Of a stretch of DNA of 64,000 nucleotides, positions 20,565 through 28,756 are shown piece by piece. The notes under the pieces are model-generated. The model ran no database searches and had not been told where the DNA came from. It saw only the letters and a list, made by a program, of their open reading frames with translations. The stretch spans positions 18,283 to 82,282 of the forward strand of contig MKVQ01000034.1 in NCBI GenBank assembly GCA_001899635.1, given 5' to 3'. Each line of letters opens with the position of its first letter. Position 1 is the first letter of the stretch. A program made the translations under genes and the position numbers. The DNA is from Myxococcales bacterium 68-20. Its GTDB lineage: Bacteria; Myxococcota_A; Polyangia; Polyangiales; Polyangiaceae.

Positions 20565-21724
20565 AGAGAGGCGTCACCGTACCGCTCGGGATCGGCCTCG
20601 CCGCGGCGGGCCTCACCGTCGCCTACGCGGCGTACGACACGCGACGGGCGCTCGTCGCGTGGATCGCCGCGTACGCATTCGTCGTCGCGACGGTGCTCGC
20701 AGCAACGATCCTCGTGATGACCCTCCACGTCACTGGCGCGCACTGGTGGCGCGTGCTCCGGCGCGTCTTCGTCGCCGTGCTCGGGACGGCGCCGCTCTTG
20801 CCGGTCTTCTTCCTGCCGATCGCAGCCTCGCTCGAGCTCGTCTATCCCTGGGAGTCGCCGCCCAGCGACCTCCCGCGACACATCGAGCGGGCGCTCGCGC
20901 ACCAGCGCGTCTGGAATCACCCGCAGGTCTTCCTCCCCCGCGCCCTCCTCTACCTCGCGACGTGGACCGTGTTCGCCGTGCTCCTCCGGAGAGCGGACGC
21001 GGCCTACCTGAAGGAGCCGTCGCCCGCGAACGCGCGACGCGAGCGCGTCATCTCCGCCGTCGGGCTTCCGATCGTGTCGTTCACGCTCACGTTCGCGGCG
21101 TTCGACTGGGTGATGTCCCTCCAGCCCGGCTGGGTGTCGAACATCTTCGGCCTCTACGTGTTCACGTCCGGGCTCGTGTCCGCGCTCGCCGTCATCGCGC
21201 TCGGCTCGTGGCTCGCGATGCGGAACGGTCTCACCGCCGGCGTCGGCCCCGATCACTTCCACGCGGTGGGGAGGTTGACGCTGATGGCGGTCATCCTGTG
21301 GACGTACATCGCGTTCTTCCAGCTGCTCCTGGTCTGGGTCGCGAACCTGCCAGCCGAAGTCTCGTTCTACGCCATGCGCTCACGCGGCGCGTGGACCGGC
21401 ATGGACGTGGTCCTCTTCCTCGGGAGGTTCGTCTTCCCATTCCTCATCCTCCTGTCGCGATCGCTCAAGCGCTCGCCGTCCTTCCTGGCGGCCGCCGGCA
21501 TATGGCTCGTCGTGACGACCGCCCTCGATTTCGAGTGGCTCGTCGTGCCGGCCGGAGGGCATGCGCTCTCGTTCGCCGACGCCGCGCCGTTCGTCTGCAT
21601 CTTCGCCCTCACGTGGGCCTACGGCGCCCATCTCGTCTACGTACGAGGACGCGCCCCCGCGGCTCGCCCGGAGGTCACCGTCGATCCTGCGCTCGAAGAC
21701 GCGCTGAGGTATCGGTCGCCATGA
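20561..21724 (+). CDS. actF: ActF, second NrfD-like membrane subunit
   Basis: 387 aa with about ten hydrophobic helices. It resembles ActC distantly and carries the ActF-like segments FDWVMSLQPGWVSNIFGLYVF (given in part here) and RSLKRSPSFLAAAGIW. In solved complexes ActF sits beside ActC and may form a proton path. ATGA overlaps join it to actE and to the next small gene. Confidence 0.9.
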   Translation: MKRGVTVPLGIGLAAAGLTVAYAAYDTRRALVAWIAAYAFVVATVLAATILVMTLHVTGAHWWRVLRRVFVAVLGTAPLLPVFFLPIAASLELVYPWESPPSDLPRHIERALAHQRVWNHPQVFLPRALLYLATWTVFAVLLRRADAAYLKEPSPANARRERVISAVGLPIVSFTLTFAAFDWVMSLQPGWVSNIFGLYVFTSGLVSALAVIALGSWLAMRNGLTAGVGPDHFHAVGRLTLMAVILWTYIAFFQLLLVWVANLPAEVSFYAMRSRGAWTGMDVVLFLGRFVFPFLILLSRSLKRSPSFLAAAGIWLVVTTALDFEWLVVPAGGHALSFADAAPFVCIFALTWAYGAHLVYVRGRAPAARPEVTVDPALEDALRYRSP

Positions 21725-22176
21725 GCACCCCGGACACCCCGCTCGAGCCCGCGGTCCGGCAGGATCCGGACACGATCAACCGCCGCGGGATCGCTCTCGT
21801 GACGATCGCGAGCATCGTCATCATGGCGCTCGCCCTCGTAGCGGCGTGGGCCCTGCTCGAGCATTCGCAGCGAGGACGAGAGGTCGAGCGAGCCGTCCCC
21901 TCCGCAGCACCGCGCACGATCGGCATGCTCGAACAAGCGCCGATCCTCGGCACCGGCCGCGGCCTCGATCTCAGGGCGCGCCAGGAGGCCGACCTCCATC
22001 GCTTCGGCTGGGTCGACCGCGACGCAGGAATCGCTCGCATCCCGATCGAAGACGCCGTGGATCTGCTCGTCGCCCATCCGCTACCGCCGGACCGCCCGCT
22101 CGTTCCGCGATCGGGGGCGAGTAGCGAGCGTGACCGCGATCGTGCTCCAGCGCAGGAGCGAAAGGAGGGGCGCTGA
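21721..22176 (+). CDS. Single-helix membrane protein between actF and coxB
   Basis: 151 aa. A 23-residue polar N-terminus, one helix (about 25-43, ALVTIASIVIMALALVAAW), then a periplasmic tail with the motif FGWVDRDAGIARIPIEDAV. Similar short motifs occur in small proteins next to cytochrome oxidase genes, but I cannot name a family with confidence. It is coupled on both sides (ATGA with actF, TGATG with coxB), so it probably belongs to the complex III-oxidase assembly as a subunit or linker. A relation to the small ActG of some complexes is possible but unproven. Confidence 0.7.
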   Translation: MSTPDTPLEPAVRQDPDTINRRGIALVTIASIVIMALALVAAWALLEHSQRGREVERAVPSAAPRTIGMLEQAPILGTGRGLDLRARQEADLHRFGWVDRDAGIARIPIEDAVDLLVAHPLPPDRPLVPRSGASSERDRDRAPAQERKEGR

Positions 22177-23231
22177 TGGATATCCTCCGCGCGATTCTCG
22201 CGCTCCCGAGCGGGGGCTCGACCGTCGCCGATCGCATCGATCTCCTCCACGGCTTCGTCATCACCGTGACGATGCTCGTGTCGACGTTCGTCTTCGTCAC
22301 CGCGGCGTGGTTCACGGCTCGATATCACCGCAAGCAGGACGACCAGCTCACCGAGAACGTGTCGGCGACGCGCGGGGGAGAGGCCGTCCTCATCGTCGGG
22401 ATCCTCTCCATGTTCCTCCTCTGGTGGGTCATCGGCTTCCGGCAGTACGTCGAGGTACGCGACCCGCCGGAGGGCTCGGAGGTCGTCTACGTCGATGCGA
22501 AGCAATGGATGTGGAAGTTCGCGTATGCCGACGGTCGCGTCTCGAACGACGCGCTCACCGTCCCCGTGGGTCGTCCGATCAAGCTGGTGATGACCTCGCG
22601 CGACGTCATTCACAGCTTCTACGTCCCCGGCTTCCGGGTGAAGCAGGACGTTCTGCCCGGTCGCTACACGACCCTCTGGTTCGAGGTGAAGGAGCCGGGC
22701 ACGTACCCGATCTGGTGCGCCGAGTACTGCGGCGTGAGCCACTCCCTGATGCGCGGCGAGGTGAGAGCGCTCGGCGCGGACGACTACGCGCGGTGGAAGC
22801 GCCAAGGCGACAGGCCACCGCCGGACGCGGACTGCGGGCGGGGCCCCGGATCGTGCGGAGACACGAGCCTCGTCGAGCAGGGGCGCCTCGTCGCCGAACG
22901 TCGCCAGTGCGTCGCCTGCCACACGCTCGACGGACAAAAGCACATCGGTCCGACGTGGGCGCGGCTCTACGGCTCCGAGCGCGTCCTCGCCGACGGCCGG
23001 CGCGTCATCGCCGACGAGGGCTATCTCACCCGATCGATGATGGAGCCGACAGCGGACGTCGTCGCGGGCTACCGCGAGGTGATGCCGTCGTATCGGGGCA
23101 CGCTCACCGCGGGCGAGACGTCCGCCCTCGTCGAGCTGATCCGCTCCCTCCGCGACGCCCCCGCGCCGTCCGGCATCACGCTTCCTCGGCTCGAGGTGAC
23201 GGCGGCGAGCGACGGAGGGACCTCGCCATGA
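22176..23231 (+). CDS. coxB: Cytochrome c oxidase subunit II with fused cytochrome c (caa3 type)
   Basis: 351 aa. Two membrane helices (about 20-45 and 65-85) lead to a cupredoxin domain with the complete CuA set: HSFYVPGF, then WCAEYCGVSHSLM. A C-terminal cytochrome c domain with CVACH (near 249) follows, which makes this caa3 type. It takes electrons from the Act complex. It starts one base before the previous stop ends (TGATG). A 255-nt repeat-bearing gap separates it from coxA, the only long gap in the operon. Confidence 0.93.
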   Translation: MDILRAILALPSGGSTVADRIDLLHGFVITVTMLVSTFVFVTAAWFTARYHRKQDDQLTENVSATRGGEAVLIVGILSMFLLWWVIGFRQYVEVRDPPEGSEVVYVDAKQWMWKFAYADGRVSNDALTVPVGRPIKLVMTSRDVIHSFYVPGFRVKQDVLPGRYTTLWFEVKEPGTYPIWCAEYCGVSHSLMRGEVRALGADDYARWKRQGDRPPPDADCGRGPGSCGDTSLVEQGRLVAERRQCVACHTLDGQKHIGPTWARLYGSERVLADGRRVIADEGYLTRSMMEPTADVVAGYREVMPSYRGTLTAGETSALVELIRSLRDAPAPSGITLPRLEVTAASDGGTSP

Positions 23232-23266
23232 CCCAATGCCGTTCGGTTGAGCAGAGACGGACTCAG

Positions 23267-23440
23267 AACGGGGAACAGGGAACGGGAAATGAAACGGGAA
23301 CAGGGAACAGGGAACAGGGAACGGGGAAATGAAACGCGAACGGGGAAGTGAAACGCGAACGGGAAACGGGCAAGTGAAACGGGAACAGGCCGGATCTCGC
23401 CGTTCCCCGTTCAACTTGCCTGTTCCCCGTTCCCTGTTCC
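23267..23440. repeat. GGGAAC-rich inverted-repeat element, copy 1
   Basis: A purine-rich left part holds short tandem GGGAACA units (23296-23322) and AAGTGAAACG-type units. The right arm is pyrimidine-rich. GGAACAGGGAACGGGGAA at 23311-23328 is the exact reverse complement of 23423-23440. It lies between coxB and coxA and closely resembles the element at 34461-34614, so it is a dispersed intergenic repeat. No open frame of note. Confidence 0.85.
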
Positions 23441-23486
23441 GTGCTCCGGCATGCATTCGCTCGGCTCATCCGAACGGCATTGCTCC

Positions 23487-25166
23487 ATGAGCACGACCCC
23501 GCTCGCACCGGCGGCTTCGCCCGCGCCCGAGGCCTCTCATGCGCCCGGGGCCTCCCCTCGCCCGGTCGCACACCCCAGCTACCTCGGCGTCGACACGACG
23601 CTCCGCTCGTGGCTGCTGACGACCGACCACAAGCGGATCGGGGTCCTCTACCTGGTGACGCTGCTCGCCACGATGGCGCTCGGAGGCTTCTTCGCGCTCG
23701 CGCTCCGCATCGAGCACCTCACGCCCAACGCGACCATCGTGAGCGCGATGACCTACAACCGCATGTTCACGCTCCACGGCGTGATCATGGTGTGGCTCTT
23801 CCTGATCCCGTCGATCCCGTCGTCCTTCGGCAACTTCGTCCTGCCGATGATGGTCGGCGCGAAGGACGTCGCGTTCCCGCGACTCAATCTCCTCAGCTAC
23901 TGGATCTTCGTCGCCGGCTCGATCCTCGTGCTCCTGTCGACGGGCATCGGCGGCATCGACACGGGCTGGACGTTCTATCCGCCGTACAGCTCCATCAGCG
24001 CGACCGCCGTTCCGCTCGCGCTCCTCGGCGTGTTCATCATCGGCTTCTCGACCATCCTCACCGGGCTCAACTTCATCGTCACGACCCACACGATGCGCGC
24101 GAAGGGGGTCGGCTGGATGCGGCTGCCGCTGTTCGTGTGGTCGATCTACGCGACGAGCATCATCCAGGTCCTCGCCACGCCGGTGCTCGGGATGGTGCTC
24201 CTCTTCGTCGTCGTCGACAACGGGCTCGGCTGGGGCCTCTTCGATCCGGCGCGCGGCGGCGATCCCGTGCTCTACCAGCACCTCTTCTGGTTCTACTCCC
24301 ACCCCGCCGTCTACATCATGGTCCTGCCGGGTATGGGAGTCGTCAGCGAGGTCGTCGCCAGCTACGCGCGCAAGAACCCGTTCTCGTACAAGGCGATCGC
24401 CTATTCGTCGCTCGGCATCGCGTTCGTGGGCTTCCTCACCTGGGGGCACCACATGTTCGTCGCCGGGATGAGCAAATTCGACGCCGGAGCCTTCGGTGTT
24501 CTCTCGATGCTCGTGGCGGTGTTCTCCGCGATCAAGGTCTTCAACTGGACCTGGACGCTGAAGCGCGGAGCGGTCGCGCTGAAGACGCCGCTCCTCTACA
24601 TCTTCGCCTTCCTCTTCCTGTTCGTCTTCGGCGGGATGACGGGAGTCGCGACTGCGTCGATGAGCCTCGACGTGCACTGGCACGATACGTACTTCATCGT
24701 CGCTCACTTCCACTTCATCATGGTGGGCGGCACGCTGACCGCGTTCCTCGCGGGGCTCCACTACTGGTTCCCGAAGATGTGCGGGCGCATGTACCCCGAG
24801 CGACTCGGGATGCTCTCGGCGGCGCTCGTGTTCGCGGGCTTCTTCGTGACGTTCTTCCCCCAGTTCCTTCTCGGCAACGCCGGGATGCCACGCCGCTACT
24901 TCAACTATCCGCCGCAGTTCCAGGTGCTCCACATCGTCTCGACGGTGGGCTCGTGGGTGCTCGCCGCCGGCTTGATCCTCACCGCCTTCTACTTCCTCTG
25001 GTCGCTCCGCTGGGGCGCGCCCGCCGGCCCCAACCCGTGGGGCTCACGCTCGTTCGAGTGGCGCACGGCATCGCCTCCCCCGAAGCACAACTTCCGCCGC
25101 GAGCCTCCGTTCGAGATCGATCCGTACGACTACACCCAGCCGCTCCCCGACGAGGTGTACCAGTGA
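23487..25166 (+). CDS. coxA: Cytochrome c oxidase subunit I, A2 type
   Basis: 559 aa, twelve expected helices. Heme and copper ligands are seen in FTLHGVIMVW, YSHPAVY, WGHHMF and HDTYFIVAHFHF. The helix VI motif is YSHPAVY rather than GHPEVY: the D-channel Glu is replaced by a Tyr-Ser pair, which defines A2-type oxidases. The Ala/Pro-rich first 30 residues precede the conserved core. I start at ATG 23487. Catalyses oxygen reduction and proton pumping in the inner membrane. Followed by coxC with a GTGA overlap. Confidence 0.94.
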   Translation: MSTTPLAPAASPAPEASHAPGASPRPVAHPSYLGVDTTLRSWLLTTDHKRIGVLYLVTLLATMALGGFFALALRIEHLTPNATIVSAMTYNRMFTLHGVIMVWLFLIPSIPSSFGNFVLPMMVGAKDVAFPRLNLLSYWIFVAGSILVLLSTGIGGIDTGWTFYPPYSSISATAVPLALLGVFIIGFSTILTGLNFIVTTHTMRAKGVGWMRLPLFVWSIYATSIIQVLATPVLGMVLLFVVVDNGLGWGLFDPARGGDPVLYQHLFWFYSHPAVYIMVLPGMGVVSEVVASYARKNPFSYKAIAYSSLGIAFVGFLTWGHHMFVAGMSKFDAGAFGVLSMLVAVFSAIKVFNWTWTLKRGAVALKTPLLYIFAFLFLFVFGGMTGVATASMSLDVHWHDTYFIVAHFHFIMVGGTLTAFLAGLHYWFPKMCGRMYPERLGMLSAALVFAGFFVTFFPQFLLGNAGMPRRYFNYPPQFQVLHIVSTVGSWVLAAGLILTAFYFLWSLRWGAPAGPNPWGSRSFEWRTASPPPKHNFRREPPFEIDPYDYTQPLPDEVYQ

Positions 25167-25804
25167 GCAGCTCGATCCCCATCCGTCCCGCGGAGCACTT
25201 CGAGAATCTCGAACGGCAGGCACACGCTGCGCGCCTCGGGATGTGGGTCTTCCTCGCGACCGAGGTGCTCCTCTTCGGAGCCGCGTTCGCGCTCTTCGCG
25301 ACGTATCAGGTGCAGTTCCCGCATGCGTTCAAGCTGGGCGTCGAGCACAACACGAAGGTCCTCGGCTCGCTCAACACCGGCGTCCTCCTCCTCAGCAGCA
25401 CGCTCGTCGCCACCGGCGTCCACGCCCTCCGCGCCGGTCACCGCAAGGTCGCGAGCTGGCTCGTGACCGCCACGATCGGACTCGGGCTCGTGTTCCTCGT
25501 CATCAAGGGCATCGAGTACGGGAAGCACTTCGACGAGGGGATCTACCCCGGCGGCGCCGGCCACTGGTTCGCCGAGCATCATGACCGCGGGCTCGCCGAG
25601 TTCTGGACGCTCTACTTCGGGATGACGGCGCTCCACGCGATCCACGTCACCATCGGAGCCTGCGTCCTCGGCGCGCTGCTCTCCTCGATCCTCCGCGGGC
25701 GGCTCGGGCAAGAGAACGCGCATCGCCTCGAGGTAGGCGCGATCTACTGGCACCTCGTCGACGTCATCTGGATCTTCCTCTGGCCCCTGTTCTACCTCGC
25801 ATGA
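25163..25804 (+). CDS. coxC: Cytochrome c oxidase subunit III
   Basis: 213 aa, GTG start overlapping the coxA stop (GTGA). About five helices, as in the short bacterial form; conserved parts are RLGMWVFLATEVLLFG near the start, the central GIEYGKHF, and YWHLVDVIWIFLWPLFYL at the end. Structural subunit of the caa3 oxidase, supporting stable turnover. Coupled to the next gene by ATGA. Confidence 0.93.
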   Translation: MSSSIPIRPAEHFENLERQAHAARLGMWVFLATEVLLFGAAFALFATYQVQFPHAFKLGVEHNTKVLGSLNTGVLLLSSTLVATGVHALRAGHRKVASWLVTATIGLGLVFLVIKGIEYGKHFDEGIYPGGAGHWFAEHHDRGLAEFWTLYFGMTALHAIHVTIGACVLGALLSSILRGRLGQENAHRLEVGAIYWHLVDVIWIFLWPLFYLA

Positions 25805-26136
25805 GCTCCTTCGCCCTCCCGAAGACCGTCGTGCGTACCGGCCTCGCGCTCTTCGTGCTGTGGGCGGCGAGCTTCGGGCTCTCGTACGTCCACCTGGGCT
25901 CGGCATCGCTGCTCGTCGCGCTCGCGATCGCCGCGGTGAAGGCTGCGCTCGTCGTGATGTTCTTCATGGAGCTCCTGCACGAAAGCCTCTCGATGAAGCT
26001 CACGCTCGCTGCTGCAGGCGGGCTCCTCGCGATCCTCATCGGGCTCATGATCGCGGACGCCGCCACCCGCGAGCCGCCACCGCTGGTCCCGCCCGGCTAC
26101 CCCGCTCCCGACGTAGCGAAGATCCCGTCGCGATGA
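25801..26136 (+). CDS. coxD: Cytochrome c oxidase subunit IV
   Basis: 111 aa with three hydrophobic helices (about 14-35, 38-58, 68-86), matching the small prokaryotic subunit IV family; the helix II region contains AAVKAALVVMFFMELLH. The last 20 residues are Pro-rich. It overlaps coxC as ATGA and ends the respiratory operon; the next gene begins 90 nt later. Confidence 0.88.
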   Translation: MSSFALPKTVVRTGLALFVLWAASFGLSYVHLGSASLLVALAIAAVKAALVVMFFMELLHESLSMKLTLAAAGGLLAILIGLMIADAATREPPPLVPPGYPAPDVAKIPSR

Positions 26137-26226
26137 GCAGGGCGACCTCGACGAGAAGCAAGGCCCTGCCTGGATGCACCTGAGCCTCGGGGTAGCGGCT
26201 CCTCGATTGCATGCACTCGCGGCATC

Positions 26227-26655
26227 ATGCAACCAGCATCACGCCTCATCCCTCTCTGCACCACCGTATTCGCGGTCGCGCTCGCGGCAGCGGCGTGCAG
26301 CGGAACGAAGACGACGCCGCTCGTGACGACCCCCGCGAGCCCTGCCGCCCAAGGCCAGGTCGAGACGCGACGCACGGCGAACCAGAACACCGAGGTCGAT
26401 CTCGAGGTCCGCTACATGGCTCCGCCCGAGAAGGTCGCCAAGGACGCGACGGTCTACGTCGTCTGGGCGCAACCGGCTGCGCAGGACCTGCCTCCGCAGA
26501 ACGTCGGATCGTTCGTCGTCAGCCAGGACCGCAAGGCCTCGCTGAAGACGGTTACCCCCTACGAGCGCTTCGACCTGATCGTCACTCCGGAGCCGACCGG
26601 GACCGTCGCCGCCCCGACACACGAGCCCGTGCTCAAGGCCAAGATCGAGCGCTGA
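26227..26655 (+). CDS. Small lipoprotein of unknown function
   Basis: 142 aa. Clear lipoprotein signal ending AAAACS (Cys24). The mature part has a Thr/Pro-rich spacer and a small domain with segments VDLEVRYMAPPEKVA and VYVVWAQPAAQ, perhaps a beta-sandwich. Similar small proteins occur in delta-lineage genomes, but I cannot name a family. It converges closely on the next gene (6 nt apart). Confidence 0.68.
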   Translation: MQPASRLIPLCTTVFAVALAAAACSGTKTTPLVTTPASPAAQGQVETRRTANQNTEVDLEVRYMAPPEKVAKDATVYVVWAQPAAQDLPPQNVGSFVVSQDRKASLKTVTPYERFDLIVTPEPTGTVAAPTHEPVLKAKIER

Positions 26656-26661
26656 GCCTCG

Positions 26662-27075
26662 TCACGGCTTCGGCCGAACCGCGATGTCGAGCTCGACGCT
26701 GCCCGCATCGATGGCGAGCGAGGCCGGCGCACGCGGCGCTGGGATGCCCAGGTTGCGATCGCGATCGGCCGCCTGGACGATCGTGAGCGAGGCGTCGCTC
26801 GGGACCCACGACGGGCGACGCTCCTTTTCCGTCGTCTCGGTCGTTTCGGTCGTCTCGGTCTTGACCGGCGCGGACGTAGGCGGCTCCTTCACTTCGGAGC
26901 CCGCGTCCACCGTAGGCGAGATCGCCTGCTCTTCGACGACGGTCGCGCTCATGGTCGATGCGTCCGCGCCCACGGCGGGTCCACGTCGCTCACATGCGAT
27001 GAGAGCTCCGCCGAAGAGGCCAATCGCGAGCGCGGCGTTGAACGGCACGGTCGACATCGAGCGCCGACGACGCAT
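26662..27075 (-). CDS. Small low-complexity lipoprotein
   Basis: 137 aa. Signal peptide with a lipobox (ALIAC, Cys28). The mature protein is mostly a Thr/Glu/Ala linker with ETTETTETTE repeats, then a short C-terminal segment ending VELDIAVRPKP. No recognised domain. A second start at 27057 is possible. The low-complexity middle suggests an extended periplasmic spacer. Confidence 0.6.
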   Translation of the reverse strand: MRRRRSMSTVPFNAALAIGLFGGALIACERRGPAVGADASTMSATVVEEQAISPTVDAGSEVKEPPTSAPVKTETTETTETTEKERRPSWVPSDASLTIVQAADRDRNLGIPAPRAPASLAIDAGSVELDIAVRPKP

Positions 27076-27323
27076 GGCTCGTGCCTGTGCTCCGGCCCGC
27101 TCGCGATCGTCCGTCCGCGCGTCTCGACCGACACCGAGGACGAGCTCGCGATCGCCCCGCGGCTTCCCCCGGCATCGCGCGGGGCATTACGCGCCGAACC
27201 GTCCTCCAAAGGTGTATGCGACGCTCGGCCACGAGCACGCGCGCGCGACCTTGGCGTGCTGGCGTGCGCAGCGTCGCGCGGCATGCGAGCTGCACCACGG
27301 CGCGCGCGACGAAGGAGAGCACG

Positions 27324-28064
27324 ATGGTCATCGAGACACCGTCCACCCCCGAGCTCGGAGCCCAGTCGCCTCCCGGCGCGAGCGTCGCGCCGGAGCCTCG
27401 AGCCAGCGTCGTCGACGAAGCTCGGGCGGAGACCATCCGTGAGCGCCGCCACGCGCGGCTCACGCGTGGCGTTTCGACGGGAGGCTCCGCCGCCGAGGCG
27501 CTCCTCGGGCTCGCGGCAGTGGTCCTGTCGATCCTCGCTCTCGCAGGAATGCGCGTGCTCCCGCTGACTGCATTCGCGGTCATCGCCGTCGGGGTAGCGC
27601 TCTTCTTCGAAAGCGCCTCCGTTGCTGCGCGCTCGGGGTTCGAGGGAACCGGAGCGGTCCGTTCGGTCGTCCTGGGCGGGACTGGAGCCGAAACGATCGC
27701 GGCCATCGCAGCGATCGCGCTCGGGGTGCTCGCCGCGCTCGGCATCGAGCCGCTCCTCCTCCTCCCGACCGCGATCCTCGTGCTCGGCGTCGGCCTGCTG
27801 TTCTCGGGTGCGCTGGCGCTCGTCGAACGCATCCGCTCCGCGATCATGAGAGCCGAGCCCGACGTCAGCGACGTCACCAGCGGACTCGCGGGGCTCCACA
27901 TGCTCGTCGGCGCCGGCGCGCTCGTCCTCGGTGTCCTCGGCTTGATCAGCGGTGCGCCCATCCTGCTCACCGTCATCGGCACGTTGAGCATCGGCACGGC
28001 AGTCCTGCTGAGCGGGGCAGCGCTCGGCGGATCGACGACGCCGGTGAAACACGCGATGACCTGA
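27324..28064 (+). CDS. Membrane protein of three internal two-helix repeats
   Basis: 246 aa. A polar 50-residue N-terminus is followed by three repeats of about 48 residues (near 56-103, 121-168, 188-235), each two hydrophobic helices. Shared pattern: a first helix ending near ALGVLAALGI, then a second helix ending near GVGLLFSGA (VGVALFFESA and GTAVLLSGA in the others). Six helices in all. ATG 27324 follows GAAGGAG. I do not know a function; a pore, scaffold or small transporter are all possible. Confidence 0.72.
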   Translation: MVIETPSTPELGAQSPPGASVAPEPRASVVDEARAETIRERRHARLTRGVSTGGSAAEALLGLAAVVLSILALAGMRVLPLTAFAVIAVGVALFFESASVAARSGFEGTGAVRSVVLGGTGAETIAAIAAIALGVLAALGIEPLLLLPTAILVLGVGLLFSGALALVERIRSAIMRAEPDVSDVTSGLAGLHMLVGAGALVLGVLGLISGAPILLTVIGTLSIGTAVLLSGAALGGSTTPVKHAMT

Positions 28065-28079
28065 ACCGAGGCAGCGGCG

Positions 28080-28718
28080 ATGCTCCCGAAGCGACACCAG
28101 CGATCGCCGCGCGCGCTCGAGAGGGCGCTCGGCGCTCTCGTTCTCTCCGCGGCGTGCGCCGCGTGTGCTTCGAGGGCGCTGGTCGCGTTGCCCTCGCTCG
28201 GGTCGGAGTGGGTCGACCCCTTCACGGCAAGGGCGTCGACCCCCGACGGCGTCACGGTCGAGGCCCGTACGCGCGGGTGGCCCGGACCTCCGCTCGAGCT
28301 CGGCGAGAACGCGACGCCCGTGTTCGTTCGTGTGGAGAACCGCGGACAGATCCCGCTCGAGCTCTCGCGCGCGAGCTTCGAGCTCGTTACCGGGACGGCG
28401 CAGTTCCGAGCGCTCCCCTCCGACCAAGTCGGAGGCGCGCATGTCGACCTTCGCCGGAGAGAGCTAAGGGCGGGCGTGCTCGATCCAGGAGAGTCGAGGG
28501 CCGGGTTCGTCTACTTCGAGCCGGTCATCGGCAAGTGGGGCTTCGTCCACCTCCGGGCCAGCCTGGTCGACGCGGAGACGAACGCACTGGTGGCGACGCT
28601 CGACGTTCCCTTCAGCTCGGGATATCTCGTGGGCTGCACGCTCGACTCCGCCGATCGCCGGCAGGCGCCGTCGTCCGAGGACATCCTCTTCCGCGGCTGC
28701 CTGCCTCCGCCCCCCTGA
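28080..28718 (+). CDS. Lipoprotein-like protein with Ig-like fold
   Basis: 212 aa. The N-terminus is basic then hydrophobic and Cys-containing (GALVLSAACAAC), a likely lipoprotein signal. The body has strand-rich sequence (TPVFVRVENRGQIPLELS, then SFELVTG and GFVYFEPVIGKWGFVHL), resembling domains that carry surface strand bundles. It follows the three-repeat membrane protein by 15 nt, probably in one transcript. Function unknown. Confidence 0.65.
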   Translation: MLPKRHQRSPRALERALGALVLSAACAACASRALVALPSLGSEWVDPFTARASTPDGVTVEARTRGWPGPPLELGENATPVFVRVENRGQIPLELSRASFELVTGTAQFRALPSDQVGGAHVDLRRRELRAGVLDPGESRAGFVYFEPVIGKWGFVHLRASLVDAETNALVATLDVPFSSGYLVGCTLDSADRRQAPSSEDILFRGCLPPPP

Positions 28719-28756
28719 GCGATCGACTCTCGTCTCGCTCACTTCTCCTCACTCTC

